A stretch of DNA of 64,000 nucleotides from Paenibacillus sp. P25 (GTDB taxonomy: Bacteria; Bacillota; Bacilli; Paenibacillales; NBRC-103111). The position numbers and the translations under genes were made by a program. Positions 43,831-52,647 of this stretch are shown one piece after another. The notes under the pieces are model-generated. The model had not been told where the DNA came from, ran no database searches, and saw only the letters and a program-made list of their open reading frames with translations. Within the stretch, counting starts at the first letter, position 1, and each line of letters opens with the position of its first letter. The DNA lies in assembly GCA_024704175.1 (NCBI GenBank), contig CP085629.1, positions 8,297,501 to 8,361,500 on the forward strand. The letters run 5' to 3'.

Positions 43831-46800
43831 ATGAACCGGCTGACCCAATTTTCAATGAAAAACGTTTCAGCGCTGATTATTATTATTTTCCTGCTGTTCG
43901 GCGGCGGGATCTATTCGGCGATGAGTCTGAAGGAGGAAAATTTCCCCGATATTTCCTTTCCTGTGGTGATGGTCACCACAACTTATACGGGGTCTCCGCA
44001 AGACGTCATGGAGAACGTTACGAAGCCGATCGAAGAGAAATTGGCTAACGTTGCGGAGCTTGACAGCATGACATCGACGTCAAGCGACAATATGTCCTCC
44101 GTCATGCTCCAGTTCAAGCAGGGAACGGACACGGACAAGAAGAAGCAGGATATCGAAAGCCTGGTGCAAGAGGTGAAGCTTCCGAACGCCTCCGGCAAGC
44201 CGAAGGTATCCACATTCGGTTTCGCCTCGATGCCGGTTTATTATCTCGTCGCTTACGCCGACAACGGGATGAGTCAAACCGAGCTCGACAAGCTGTACAA
44301 GGATAAAATCAAACCGGGCTTCGAGGGCATCAGCGGCATCGACCACATCGAAGCCATCGGGAACCGGGAAACCTCCATGGATATCCAGCTGAACGCCGAC
44401 GCGCTGACCGCCTTCGGGCTGACGCCGTCCCAGGTCACCGCCTCGATCAGCTCCGCACTTTCCAAAGGGCCGATCGGGACGGTAGAGCTGAGCGGCAACG
44501 AGAAGATCGCCCGAGTCGTGGGCGATATTGACAGTGTGTACGGCCTGGAGCAGATGGAGATCAGCCTGCCCTCCGGCGGAACCGTAACGCTGTCTCAGGT
44601 GGCGACGGTATCAGCCATCTCGGAATCCGAATTTAACGCCCGCCTGGACGGGAAGCCGGCGCTCGGCATCCACTTGTTTAAGACCAAGGATGCGAATGCG
44701 GTCGAATTTTCCAATTCGGCGGATAAGCTTATGGCCGAATGGAAGACGTCCATGCCGAATGTTACATTCAAATCCATTTACAACAGCGCGGATGAAGTCA
44801 AGGAATCCATCAACGGCATGCTTCGCGAAGGAGTTGCCGGTGCGCTGCTCGCGTCTCTGATGATTTTGCTGTTCCTGCGCAACATCCGCATGACCTTGAT
44901 CGTCTTGGTTTCGATCCCGCTATCGATCCTGATTACGCTGCTCATGCTGAAACAGCTTGACATCACCTTGAACATCATGACGCTCGGCGGGATGTTCATT
45001 GCCGTCGGACGGGTCGTCGACGACTCCATCGTCGTTATCGAGAACATTTATACCAATTTATCCAAAGCCCAAGAACGCAATGAATCGGTGATCCTGCTTG
45101 CGACCAAGCAGGTGGCGATGGCCATTACGTCTTCAACGATCGCCACGGTGGGCGTATTCGCTCCGATCGGGATGGTCAGCGGGTTTGTCGGAGAAATATT
45201 CCGTCCGTTTGCCATAACGATCGCCTGCGCGCTCCTGGCTTCGCTGCTCGTCGCTTTAACCGTCATCCCGATGCTGGCCAAGATCCTCGTACTTAACGGC
45301 AAAGGCATTAAGGCGCATGATGAGACGGAGACCGGACGATTTACCGCTTTTTATGAACGGGTCCTTCAGTGGTCCCTCCGGAACCGGATCAAAACTTTGC
45401 TGATCTCCGGGTCGCTTCTGATTTTATCGCTCGTCATCACGATTCCGAATTTGGCGGTATCGTTCGTACCGAGCGGGGAAACCCCGCGGACGATGTATTA
45501 CCAGATCAAGTCGCCTTACGAATCGTCCTTTAACTCCACGGATTTAAAAGCCAAGGAGCTTGAACAAATGATGCGGGAGACGAAGGATACGAACGGGAAG
45601 CCGGTATTCGATTACGTCGAGGCCCTCGTCGGATATAACGGCGGCGAAGACCGGACGGCCTATGCGATGCAAATTTACGTTGAAGTCAACAAAGACGTAA
45701 ATCCCGACAAAGTGAAGGAGCAGTTCAAGCAGGCGCTGCTCGCCGACCTGCCGAAAGGCTCTGAAGTCGAACCTAAGGATCTGGGGGGCGGAGGCGGCGT
45801 GTCCACCACCGACTTCTCCTATTCCTTGATCGGCGACGATCAGAAGACGCTGGAAACCGCTTCGGCCGCCATCAAGGCGAAGCTGGTCGAATTTCCGGAG
45901 CTCAGCGAGATCGAGGACAGCCTGAGCGATGCGAAGACGCAGGTGGATATCGTGGTCGACCAGAAGAAGGCGCGGGCTTACGGCCTGGACGTATCGACCG
46001 TAAGGGATATGGCGCGCAGCTGGGTGCAGAAGCAGGAGCTCGGCGATATTAAAATGGATAACGTGACCTATACTACCAAGGTTTCGCTGAACAAAACGGA
46101 TAAGGATACGCTGGAGAAGCTGGGGCGCATGCCGATCAAGACGAATTCGGGCACCGTGTATCTGGACGAAATCGCCAAGCTCAACGAGGTGGAGGCCCCG
46201 GCCGCGATCCGGCGCGACGACCAGAAGCAAGTGGTCAATATTACGGCGAAAATCAATTCCACGGATAAAAGCGGTGTGAGCCGGAAAGTATCGATGGCGC
46301 TCGGCGCAGTGGAGCTTCCGGACGGTGTAGATCGTCAAGTCAAAGGGGTTAGTGAGGATATCAACGAGAGCTTCACTCAGCTCTTTGCCGCCATGGCAGT
46401 CGCTGTCGCCGTCGTCTACCTGGTTATGGTTCTGGCTTTCGGCAACGCGGGAGCGCCGTTCGCGATTCTGTTCTCGCCGCCGCTTGCAGCCATCGGAGGG
46501 CTCATCGGCCTGCTAATCTCAAGGGAATCCTTGAACGTCACCTCCATGATCGGCTTTATGATGCTGATCGGGATTGTAGTGACGAATGCCATCGTGCTGG
46601 TCGACCGCGCACAGCGCCTTCGCCATGAAGGCTATACGGTACGGCACGCGCTGATCGAAGCCGGACGGGTCCGGTCGCGGCCGATCATCATGACCGCCGG
46701 CGCCACCATTGTGGCCCTGTCGCCACTGGCAATGGGCTTCACACACGGCACCTTGATTTCCAAGGGACTTGCCGTGGTCGTGATCGGCGGTTTGACCACA

Positions 46801-46929
46801 TCCACCATTCTTACGCTGGTTGTGGTACCTATCGTTTATGAACTCATCGAAGGGTTCAAGAATCGCGTATCCGGCTGGTTTCATAAAGAGAAGCGCAGCG
46901 GCGTGAAGCCGACTTCGCTCGATATGTAA
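43831..46929 (+). CDS. RND efflux transporter, Gram-positive SwrC/AcrB type
   Basis: ATG 43831 lies behind AAGGAG-TACAGGA. The 1032-residue protein is full length and unbroken. Twelve membrane helices in two 6-helix halves (first half helix 1 FSMKNVSALIIIIFLLFGGG) are separated by large extracellular loops. In helix 4, GRVVDDSIVVIENIYTNLSK holds the adjacent Asp residues of the proton relay near residue 400. The second-half counterpart is SMIGFMMLIGIVVTNAIVLV. Bacillus SwrC exports surfactin; similar pumps handle lipopeptides or other amphiphiles. It is followed by an adaptor (21-base gap) and a secreted protein, a likely three-gene export system without an outer-membrane channel. Confidence 0.95.
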   Translation: MNRLTQFSMKNVSALIIIIFLLFGGGIYSAMSLKEENFPDISFPVVMVTTTYTGSPQDVMENVTKPIEEKLANVAELDSMTSTSSDNMSSVMLQFKQGTDTDKKKQDIESLVQEVKLPNASGKPKVSTFGFASMPVYYLVAYADNGMSQTELDKLYKDKIKPGFEGISGIDHIEAIGNRETSMDIQLNADALTAFGLTPSQVTASISSALSKGPIGTVELSGNEKIARVVGDIDSVYGLEQMEISLPSGGTVTLSQVATVSAISESEFNARLDGKPALGIHLFKTKDANAVEFSNSADKLMAEWKTSMPNVTFKSIYNSADEVKESINGMLREGVAGALLASLMILLFLRNIRMTLIVLVSIPLSILITLLMLKQLDITLNIMTLGGMFIAVGRVVDDSIVVIENIYTNLSKAQERNESVILLATKQVAMAITSSTIATVGVFAPIGMVSGFVGEIFRPFAITIACALLASLLVALTVIPMLAKILVLNGKGIKAHDETETGRFTAFYERVLQWSLRNRIKTLLISGSLLILSLVITIPNLAVSFVPSGETPRTMYYQIKSPYESSFNSTDLKAKELEQMMRETKDTNGKPVFDYVEALVGYNGGEDRTAYAMQIYVEVNKDVNPDKVKEQFKQALLADLPKGSEVEPKDLGGGGGVSTTDFSYSLIGDDQKTLETASAAIKAKLVEFPELSEIEDSLSDAKTQVDIVVDQKKARAYGLDVSTVRDMARSWVQKQELGDIKMDNVTYTTKVSLNKTDKDTLEKLGRMPIKTNSGTVYLDEIAKLNEVEAPAAIRRDDQKQVVNITAKINSTDKSGVSRKVSMALGAVELPDGVDRQVKGVSEDINESFTQLFAAMAVAVAVVYLVMVLAFGNAGAPFAILFSPPLAAIGGLIGLLISRESLNVTSMIGFMMLIGIVVTNAIVLVDRAQRLRHEGYTVRHALIEAGRVRSRPIIMTAGATIVALSPLAMGFTHGTLISKGLAVVVIGGLTTSTILTLVVVPIVYELIEGFKNRVSGWFHKEKRSGVKPTSLDM

Positions 46930-46949
46930 TTTGGAGGAGGCATTAGAAC

Positions 46950-48266
46950 ATGTTAAAGGTTAGCACGGCGAAAACCAAAAATAAGAAAAACCGGCTCAGG
47001 GCGCTCGCGATCCTGGCGGTAGCGGCGGCGATTGCCGCCGGTCGCTCCGCGCCGGGGGCCAAGGGCGGAGCTGCGGCCAATATCAATCTGGAGAACCGAC
47101 CGGTGAAGACGGAAACGATCGCGAAGCACAAGATCAGCGACCCCCGTGAGCAAATTGCGGATGTGTCGGCCATTTCGACTGTGGACGTCATTCCCAAGGC
47201 AAGCGGTCAAGTGACGGATGTACTGAAGAAGCGGGGCGACGTGGTGCAGGCGGGTGAGGTATTGTTCCGTATTGACAGCCGGGATGCGGAATCGGCTGCC
47301 CGCAAGAGCCAAATCGCGCTGGAGAGCGCGCAGCAGACCTTAAGCAAATCCATTGAGGATAACGCAAACACCCGCCGCGACCTGGAGACCGCCATCACCA
47401 AAGCGCAGGAGCAGGTGGACAACGCCCAGAAAGATTACAGTAAGATACGAAATGATTATGATGACGGAAAAGCGACGGATCGTCAGGTGGAGCAGGCGCA
47501 GACCGCACTGAACAATGCGCAGCTCGATCTCGAATCCCAGAAGAACAAGCTGGCGGCTTTGGATAAAACGAATTCGCTGGCCGCTCAGCAGTCTCAGGTG
47601 GAGTCGAACCAGGTCGCCTTGTCAGACGCCCAGCGTGCGCTGGAGAATTATGAAGTCAAGGCGCCGATCAGCGGCGTGCTGACCGATTTCAGCGTGGAGG
47701 CGGGAGGCACCGTATCGCCGTCCGCCAAGGTGGGCCAAGTGCAGCAGATTAACCCGATCAAGATCAAGGCCGAGCTGACGGAAGCTTCCTACCAGCTGGT
47801 CAAGAACAAGCAGGAGCTGACCTACTACAGCCCGGATAATCCGTCCGAGAAGGGAACGGCCAAAATCACGTTCCTGTCGAACGTCATGAGCGCCACGACG
47901 AAGACCTATCCGATGGAGCTGGAAGTGCCCAATGCGGATCAGAAGCTGAAGCCCGGCACCCGAGTGCTGGTGCAGCTGACCACGGAAGCGGAGGAGCAGG
48001 TCATTGCCGTGCCGACGCTCAGCATCGTTCGGGAAGGAGCGGATTCGTTCGTATTCGTCCTGCAGGGCGATAAGGTGCAGAAGCGTAAAGTCAAACTGGG
48101 ACGTCTGAACGATACGTACCAGGAGATTCTGGATGGCGTCAAGGAAGGCGAGCAGCTCGTCACCACCGGGCAGCACCAGCTGAAGGACGGCCAGAAGGTG
48201 GAAGTGGCGAAGCCGGACGCCGCGGCACAGACTTCTCCACCGGCGGCGGATACGAACAAAAAATAA
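46950..48266 (+). CDS. RND adaptor (membrane fusion) protein, lipobox Cys replaced by Arg
   Basis: This 438-residue protein of the HlyD/AcrA type begins with a hydrophobic signal region (RALAILAVAAAIAAG, residues 17-31). The lipoyl half-motif PKASGQVTDVLKKRGDVVQAGEVLF is split by a long coiled coil (residues 110-225, heptads QVEQAQTALNNAQLDLESQK), with the second half YEVKAPISGVLTDFSVEAGG. A beta-barrel and C-terminal domain follow. At residue 32 the codon CGC (47043-47045) gives AAG-R-SAPG where AAG-C-SAPG would be a perfect lipobox; a single T to C change removes lipid anchoring. If real, the signal region would act as an uncleaved anchor. It bridges the pump and the cell surface. Confidence 0.9.
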   Translation: MLKVSTAKTKNKKNRLRALAILAVAAAIAAGRSAPGAKGGAAANINLENRPVKTETIAKHKISDPREQIADVSAISTVDVIPKASGQVTDVLKKRGDVVQAGEVLFRIDSRDAESAARKSQIALESAQQTLSKSIEDNANTRRDLETAITKAQEQVDNAQKDYSKIRNDYDDGKATDRQVEQAQTALNNAQLDLESQKNKLAALDKTNSLAAQQSQVESNQVALSDAQRALENYEVKAPISGVLTDFSVEAGGTVSPSAKVGQVQQINPIKIKAELTEASYQLVKNKQELTYYSPDNPSEKGTAKITFLSNVMSATTKTYPMELEVPNADQKLKPGTRVLVQLTTEAEEQVIAVPTLSIVREGADSFVFVLQGDKVQKRKVKLGRLNDTYQEILDGVKEGEQLVTTGQHQLKDGQKVEVAKPDAAAQTSPPAADTNKK

Positions 48267-48293
48267 CACCGGCTTTCAGAAGGAGGCACTTTC

Positions 48294-50138
48294 ATGATGA
48301 AACCTTGGAAAACAGCTATGACCGCCGTTCTGATCGGCACCACGATGATCCAAATCGGAACGCCGGCGCTGGCCGCGGATGCTCCCCAGGCCGCGGTCGC
48401 GGCGCCGAGCAATTACGGGCTCACGGATACGATCCGGGCCGCCGTCAAGAGCCTGGCCGTCGAATCGACGACCAGCGGTAAACGCATTGCCGCAACCGTC
48501 CGGCTGTATAACGGCGGAACGCAAAAGGTGCGCGTTCCCGATCACGAGCTTCGCGTGCGGTCGACGGACGGCACAGAATATACGCTGAGCCCCAGCGCGA
48601 CCAATAAAGGATCGCTGCAGCCGAACGAAATCGGCGAGCTTGTGTACATGACCGTGATCGAAAGCGGCTCGCCGATTTCGATCAACCAGCTTTCTTTCGT
48701 CAACGTGGATGAATACGTATATCCGAAGAAAGAGACGAACCTGCTCAGCATCCCGATCGATAAGCAGGTATGGTATGCCTCGGCGATGGAAGCGCAGAAG
48801 AATACGGATCCCAAAGCCTGGGGCGAGGCCTTTACAATTCCGGGCCTTAATTCCAGTCTGCGTTATACACCGACGGCGGTGGATATCCAGTATACATCGA
48901 CCGGCGCTTCGGCTTCGGCATCTTCAGCCGCCGGCGGCACGGCTTCCGCGGGCTCAGCGGCAAGCGCAGGGTCCGCTTCGGCTGTGTCCGGAGGGTCCAC
49001 AGCTTCCGGGCGGGTTGCGCTCGTTACCCTGCTCGTGGAAAACCCGGGCGTAGGCCGCGAAACGTCGCCGGATTTCCGCATCGACGGACAAACGGCCGAT
49101 AAAACCTACGCGGGCAAACGGATCGAACCAGGTCCGCTCACCGTCGATGTAGGCGAGAAGAAATATATCCATTTCGCGATTCCGATTGATAACGGCACGA
49201 ACCTGTCGTCCTTGGTCGTCATGACGACGGAAACGTTCGTTCAGGCGGGAGCTCAAGGGAGCACGCCGTCCAGCACGAACTTTGACGTGGGCCGGCTTCG
49301 CGTGGCCGCTCCGGCCGGCGGGCAAGCGGATTCGACGTCCGCGGCATCCTACAGCCTGGGCAGCCCAATTGCGTTCGATCCGCTCAATAAGCTGATCGAC
49401 GGCAATACGGAAGTCTCCTTGATGGAGATGCACATTCACGATAACGGCGACGCCGGCTATAAAACGGTTGTCGGCAAATTCAAGCTGACAAACAAGAACG
49501 ACATTCCGATCCCGTCGCCGGCCTTCCAGACGGAGCTGGTCGGTTCGGAAGGCTTGTCCTATGCCGGTACCCGCCAATCGAATGCGGCGGCGACCTTGAA
49601 TCCGAAGATGTCCTATGTCGTCAATTACTCGTTCAATGTACCGAAGTCCGAGACCGGTGAACATCTGGTTATGAAGCTGCTCGATACGCAGACGGCGGCT
49701 CCTTACAGCAGCACGATCGCTGCGGTGCAAACCGCCGCCATCGATTCTGCGGAAACCGGCGGCAATGTCTTCTCCATGTATCCGTTCGAGGTCACGCTGA
49801 ACAATTGGACCTTATCGACGATAACCAGCGGCGGAGGCGGCTCGATGGTTTATAATTACAAAATTTCCGCCGATCTGAGCATCAAACAGGCCGACGATGT
49901 AGTCGTTGATTCCAACTTCTCCAAGCTGCACTTTGAACTGCTGGATACGACAGGGCGTTTGATCGGCACGGCGGACTCCGAATTTACCGGCTCGAACAAG
50001 CTGATTGACGGGAAGCAGACGATCACCTTTAATGCCAAATCGGACCAGCTTGATTTCCCGCTGACCATCAACGTCTACGAAGGCTTCGATACGCCGAACG
50101 GACAGGCCAAACGGTATATCACCACTTTGAAGCAATAA
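48294..50138 (+). CDS. Secreted protein of the RND operon, possible third export component
   Basis: ATG 48294 lies 27 bases after the adaptor, with GAAGGAGG upstream. The signal peptide (MMKPWKTAMTAVLIGTTMIQ, cut after ALA-A near residue 28) is followed by three similar beta-rich regions (about 35-190, 245-340, 345-470) and a last domain (500-614). The first two are joined by a low-complexity Ala/Ser/Gly linker near residues 205-240 (SASASSAAGGTASAGSAASA). Repeated short themes such as VRLYNGG, LLVENPG and FKLTNKN suggest Ig-like or DUF4352-type folds. No enzyme motif is seen. Co-operon placement implies it helps the pump outside the cell; this is inference. A strong terminator follows. Confidence 0.7.
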   Translation: MMKPWKTAMTAVLIGTTMIQIGTPALAADAPQAAVAAPSNYGLTDTIRAAVKSLAVESTTSGKRIAATVRLYNGGTQKVRVPDHELRVRSTDGTEYTLSPSATNKGSLQPNEIGELVYMTVIESGSPISINQLSFVNVDEYVYPKKETNLLSIPIDKQVWYASAMEAQKNTDPKAWGEAFTIPGLNSSLRYTPTAVDIQYTSTGASASASSAAGGTASAGSAASAGSASAVSGGSTASGRVALVTLLVENPGVGRETSPDFRIDGQTADKTYAGKRIEPGPLTVDVGEKKYIHFAIPIDNGTNLSSLVVMTTETFVQAGAQGSTPSSTNFDVGRLRVAAPAGGQADSTSAASYSLGSPIAFDPLNKLIDGNTEVSLMEMHIHDNGDAGYKTVVGKFKLTNKNDIPIPSPAFQTELVGSEGLSYAGTRQSNAAATLNPKMSYVVNYSFNVPKSETGEHLVMKLLDTQTAAPYSSTIAAVQTAAIDSAETGGNVFSMYPFEVTLNNWTLSTITSGGGGSMVYNYKISADLSIKQADDVVVDSNFSKLHFELLDTTGRLIGTADSEFTGSNKLIDGKQTITFNAKSDQLDFPLTINVYEGFDTPNGQAKRYITTLKQ

Positions 50139-50152
50139 TCCATCTCTTCTTC

Positions 50153-50183
50153 ACTCCCTTCGCCTTCCGCGAAGGGAGTTTTT
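50153..50183 (+). terminator. Terminator of the RND operon
   Basis: ACTCCCTTCGC (50153-50163), loop CTTCC, GCGAAGGGAGT (50169-50179), then TTTTT. An 11-bp perfect stem with a T-run. Confidence 0.95.
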
Positions 50184-50328
50184 AATTTCTCCGCTCAAGG
50201 CACCCGAGCCCAATTTCGGTAATAGGCAATCACCCTTTGGGCTTTTGCACCATATAAAGTAGGGAAAGGGTCATATCGTCCCCGCACCTTAACCCAAGGT
50301 GAAGCATTATGGAAACGGGAGTGAGCAT

Positions 50329-50688
50329 ATGTCTGAACAAGAAATACAAAAGGAGCAAACCGAGCAATCAAGAGAAATACAAGAATGGGAGGATGCCGAA
50401 TTCCATCGGCCTCACGGCTTTCACGGAGCGCATGGCGTTCCCGGGGCTTATGGCGCCCACGGATTTCCCGGATTTCCCGGGGTTCACGGTATTCATGGAG
50501 TACATGGAGTTCATGGGGTTCACGGTCCATTCGGGGTTTACGGCGGCTATTACGGCTTTCACGGGTATCCCGGCGGTTTCTTTTCGTCCCCGCTGACTTA
50601 CGGTACGGCTTATGCATCCCCCTTTTATCCGTATCCTTATCTGACTTCCTTTCCGTTTTCTCCTTTTTCTTCTTTCTTGGTTTTCTAG
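50329..50688 (+). CDS. Short collagen-like Gly-X-His/Pro repeat protein
   Basis: This is a 119-residue protein, ATG 50329 after GGGAGTGAG. After an acidic head (residues 1-30) come about 14-15 uninterrupted G-x-x triplets: HGFHGAHGVPGAYGAHGFPG, then FPGVHGIHGVHGVHGVHGPF. The tail is rich in Phe, Tyr, Pro and Ser (YPYPYLTSFPFSPFSSF). Gly at every third position fits a collagen-like triple helix, but the third position is mostly His instead of Pro/Hyp. Gly/His/Tyr-rich proteins occur in Bacillus spore coats; metal binding by the His row is possible. The bases show the same 9-base periodicity, so it is repeat-expansion prone. It may be a coat or surface protein; no fixed family. Confidence 0.72.
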   Translation: MSEQEIQKEQTEQSREIQEWEDAEFHRPHGFHGAHGVPGAYGAHGFPGFPGVHGIHGVHGVHGVHGPFGVYGGYYGFHGYPGGFFSSPLTYGTAYASPFYPYPYLTSFPFSPFSSFLVF

Positions 50689-50722
50689 AAAAAAACAGCC
50701 TTAGGACGGATTCCTAAGGCTG
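50689..50722 (-). terminator. Terminator of the LytTR-PAS kinase gene
   Basis: CAGCCTTAGGA (50696-50706), loop CGGAT, TCCTAAGGCTG (50712-50722). On the minus strand it is followed by TTTTTTT (complement of 50689-50695). It overlaps the last codons of the kinase gene and lies right after the collagen-like gene, so it may serve both. Confidence 0.9.
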
Positions 50723-52288
50723 CACTTCTGTTAATACCGGCTTGTCCGCCGGAACCGCGGCGATCGGCAGCATCACTTCCACTGTCGTCCCTTTGCCGAC
50801 CTCGCTGAAAATGTTCATCCGTCCGCCGTGGCTCTCAATGATTTTGAACGTGACCATGAGCCCGAGCCCGGTTCCTTTCTCCTTGGTGGTATAAAAAGGC
50901 TCTCCCAGCCGCGGAAGGCGTTCCTCCGGGATGCCGCGACCCTGGTCCGTAAACCGGATGACGATATAACGGTCTCCCAAGCGCTTCAGCTCGATGCGGA
51001 TTTGCCCGCCGTCGGGCATCGAATCGATGGAGTTGTTCAGGATGTTAATAAACACCTGCTTGATTTGATTCTCGTCGCAATTGATCAGGGGAAGCTCCGG
51101 GTCGATCTCCGTCAGCAAATCGACGTTGTTGATGATGGCCTGCGAATTAAGCAGCAGAATCGTATTATGAAGTATCATGCCGGCGTCTTTGGGCTGAAAC
51201 AGCACCGACTGGGGTTTGGCGATAACAAGAAATTCGCTGACGATAAAATTGATCCGGTCCAGCTCTTCCAGCATGATGTTAAAATAATTGTCGAAACCGT
51301 TTACTTTCGATTGCATCAGCTGTACGAAGCCTTTCAGCGAGGTGAGGGGATTCCGGATTTCGTGGGCGACGCCGGCGGCCATTTGACCGACGACGGACAG
51401 CTTCTCCGAGCGGAGAAGCATTTCTTCCGCACGCTTGCGCTCGCTGATATCCTGGGCGATGGTGTAAACGCCGGCGATTTTCTTATTGACGAAGATCGGA
51501 AAGTTCTTCACGCTGAGCTCCACCTGCTGTCCGTTCGAGCGGACAAAGGTAATTTCAAAATGCGGCGTGGCTCCTTGCTGCGTTTGTTCGAACTGTTCGG
51601 CCCAAAAATCAAGGCACTCCGGCAGCACGAGCCGTTCTACGGTTTTACCGACCAGGTCGGTCTCGCTGTACCCGAATACCTGATGAAAGGCGGGATTGGC
51701 GTTCGTAATGGAGCCGTTCAGATTGAACTGTAATATCGGATCCGGATTGTGTTCGAACAAAGACTTATACCGGAGCTCGCTTTCTTCCAGCAGAATTTCC
51801 GCTTTCTTCTTATCGTAAAGCGCCTTGATCATCGCGTAGGAACGGGCGAAACGGTGGTCTTCCTCCTGGGCCAGGATCGCCTCGAAAATTTCATCGTCCT
51901 CGTTATTCTCCGGCAGACCGTGGTCCAGCTGCTTCATGCGGTGAAGCAGATCCATCGCGTTCACAATATGCTCGCCGTGAATCCAGGCGGCGTATGCCGT
52001 TTTGTACCTGGACGAGAACTCCGGTTTGAGCGACACGATGCCTTTGCGCGAATCATAGCCCCGCACATGGTTCATATTGACGACGTTCATCTGGTCGATC
52101 AGCCGGAAGCCCTCTTCGAACAGCCATTCTTCGAAAGCTTCGAGCGAAGCCGCCCAGTAATATTTATCGGTAACGGTATGAATCATATATTCTTTATCGC
52201 GTACGCATTCGATTTTAACGACCTCGTCCGAAGAGATAACCTTAATGTCGGAGCCTTTGCGGTCGCTGGAGACTGGTATTTTTTGCAT
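50714..52288 (-). CDS. Cytoplasmic LytTR-PAS sensor histidine kinase (sporulation-kinase-like)
   Basis: This 524-residue protein has no membrane helix. Residues 1-110 (SDEVVKIECVRDKEYMIHTV, FRLIDQMNVVNMNHVRGYDS) resemble a LytTR DNA-binding domain, unusual at the front of a kinase. A helical linker is followed by PAS (LFEHNPDPILQFNLNGSITN, NPAFHQVFGYSETDLVG; about 170-285) and a dimerisation helix with the phospho-acceptor His (AAGVAHEIRNPLTSLKGFVQ). The ATPase has N, G1 and G2 boxes (FINILNNSIDSMPDGG, DQGRGIPEERLPRLGEPFYT, GTGLGLMVTFKIIESHGG). The H-E-I-R-N-P-L-T-x-L-K-G-F block is typical of sporulation kinases feeding Spo0F. No regulator gene is adjacent. Confidence 0.88.
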   Translation of the reverse strand: MQKIPVSSDRKGSDIKVISSDEVVKIECVRDKEYMIHTVTDKYYWAASLEAFEEWLFEEGFRLIDQMNVVNMNHVRGYDSRKGIVSLKPEFSSRYKTAYAAWIHGEHIVNAMDLLHRMKQLDHGLPENNEDDEIFEAILAQEEDHRFARSYAMIKALYDKKKAEILLEESELRYKSLFEHNPDPILQFNLNGSITNANPAFHQVFGYSETDLVGKTVERLVLPECLDFWAEQFEQTQQGATPHFEITFVRSNGQQVELSVKNFPIFVNKKIAGVYTIAQDISERKRAEEMLLRSEKLSVVGQMAAGVAHEIRNPLTSLKGFVQLMQSKVNGFDNYFNIMLEELDRINFIVSEFLVIAKPQSVLFQPKDAGMILHNTILLLNSQAIINNVDLLTEIDPELPLINCDENQIKQVFINILNNSIDSMPDGGQIRIELKRLGDRYIVIRFTDQGRGIPEERLPRLGEPFYTTKEKGTGLGLMVTFKIIESHGGRMNIFSEVGKGTTVEVMLPIAAVPADKPVLTEVQP

Positions 52289-52471
52289 ATTTTGATATCA
52301 CCTGCCTATCGAGCTCGACTCATTATACCATGGAAATGCAAACTAACCTATTAAAATAATTGCCGGTCGGGCCATTTGAAACCATGGCTGATGAACATAA
52401 TGAAGGTTTTTTTATCGGAAACGAGAGCAGGCCGGAAGTGCCCCTTTTATCTCTTTCGTAGAAGGCGAAAA

Positions 52472-52511
52472 CGTTCGATATGAAGATATATGTACCCTAT
52501 TATATCGAACG
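52472..52511. promoter_or_regulatory. 10-bp inverted repeat in the kinase/methyltransferase gap
   Basis: CGTTCGATAT (52472-52481) and ATATCGAACG (52502-52511), separated by 20 AT-rich bases. The two arms are perfect complements, three turns apart centre to centre. The 359-base gap 52289-52647 shows no gene; the repeat may be an operator for a dimeric regulator acting on either divergent gene. Confidence 0.5.
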
Positions 52512-52647
52512 GGGAATCGGCAAGTAAATCGTCTGAATGACGGGTAAGTTAATAGGTTTTAGCTATTAAGATCATTGTTTTTATATATTGGAACTATAAG
52601 TATTTTTGTCACATAATGGAACCAGGAAAAGAAGGGAGCGCTGCGCT

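Noticed and set aside
50195..50617. 140-residue ORF antisense to the collagen-like gene
   Set aside because: Its Arg/Glu-rich pattern is the complement of the Gly/His repeat; the sense strand has the ribosome site.
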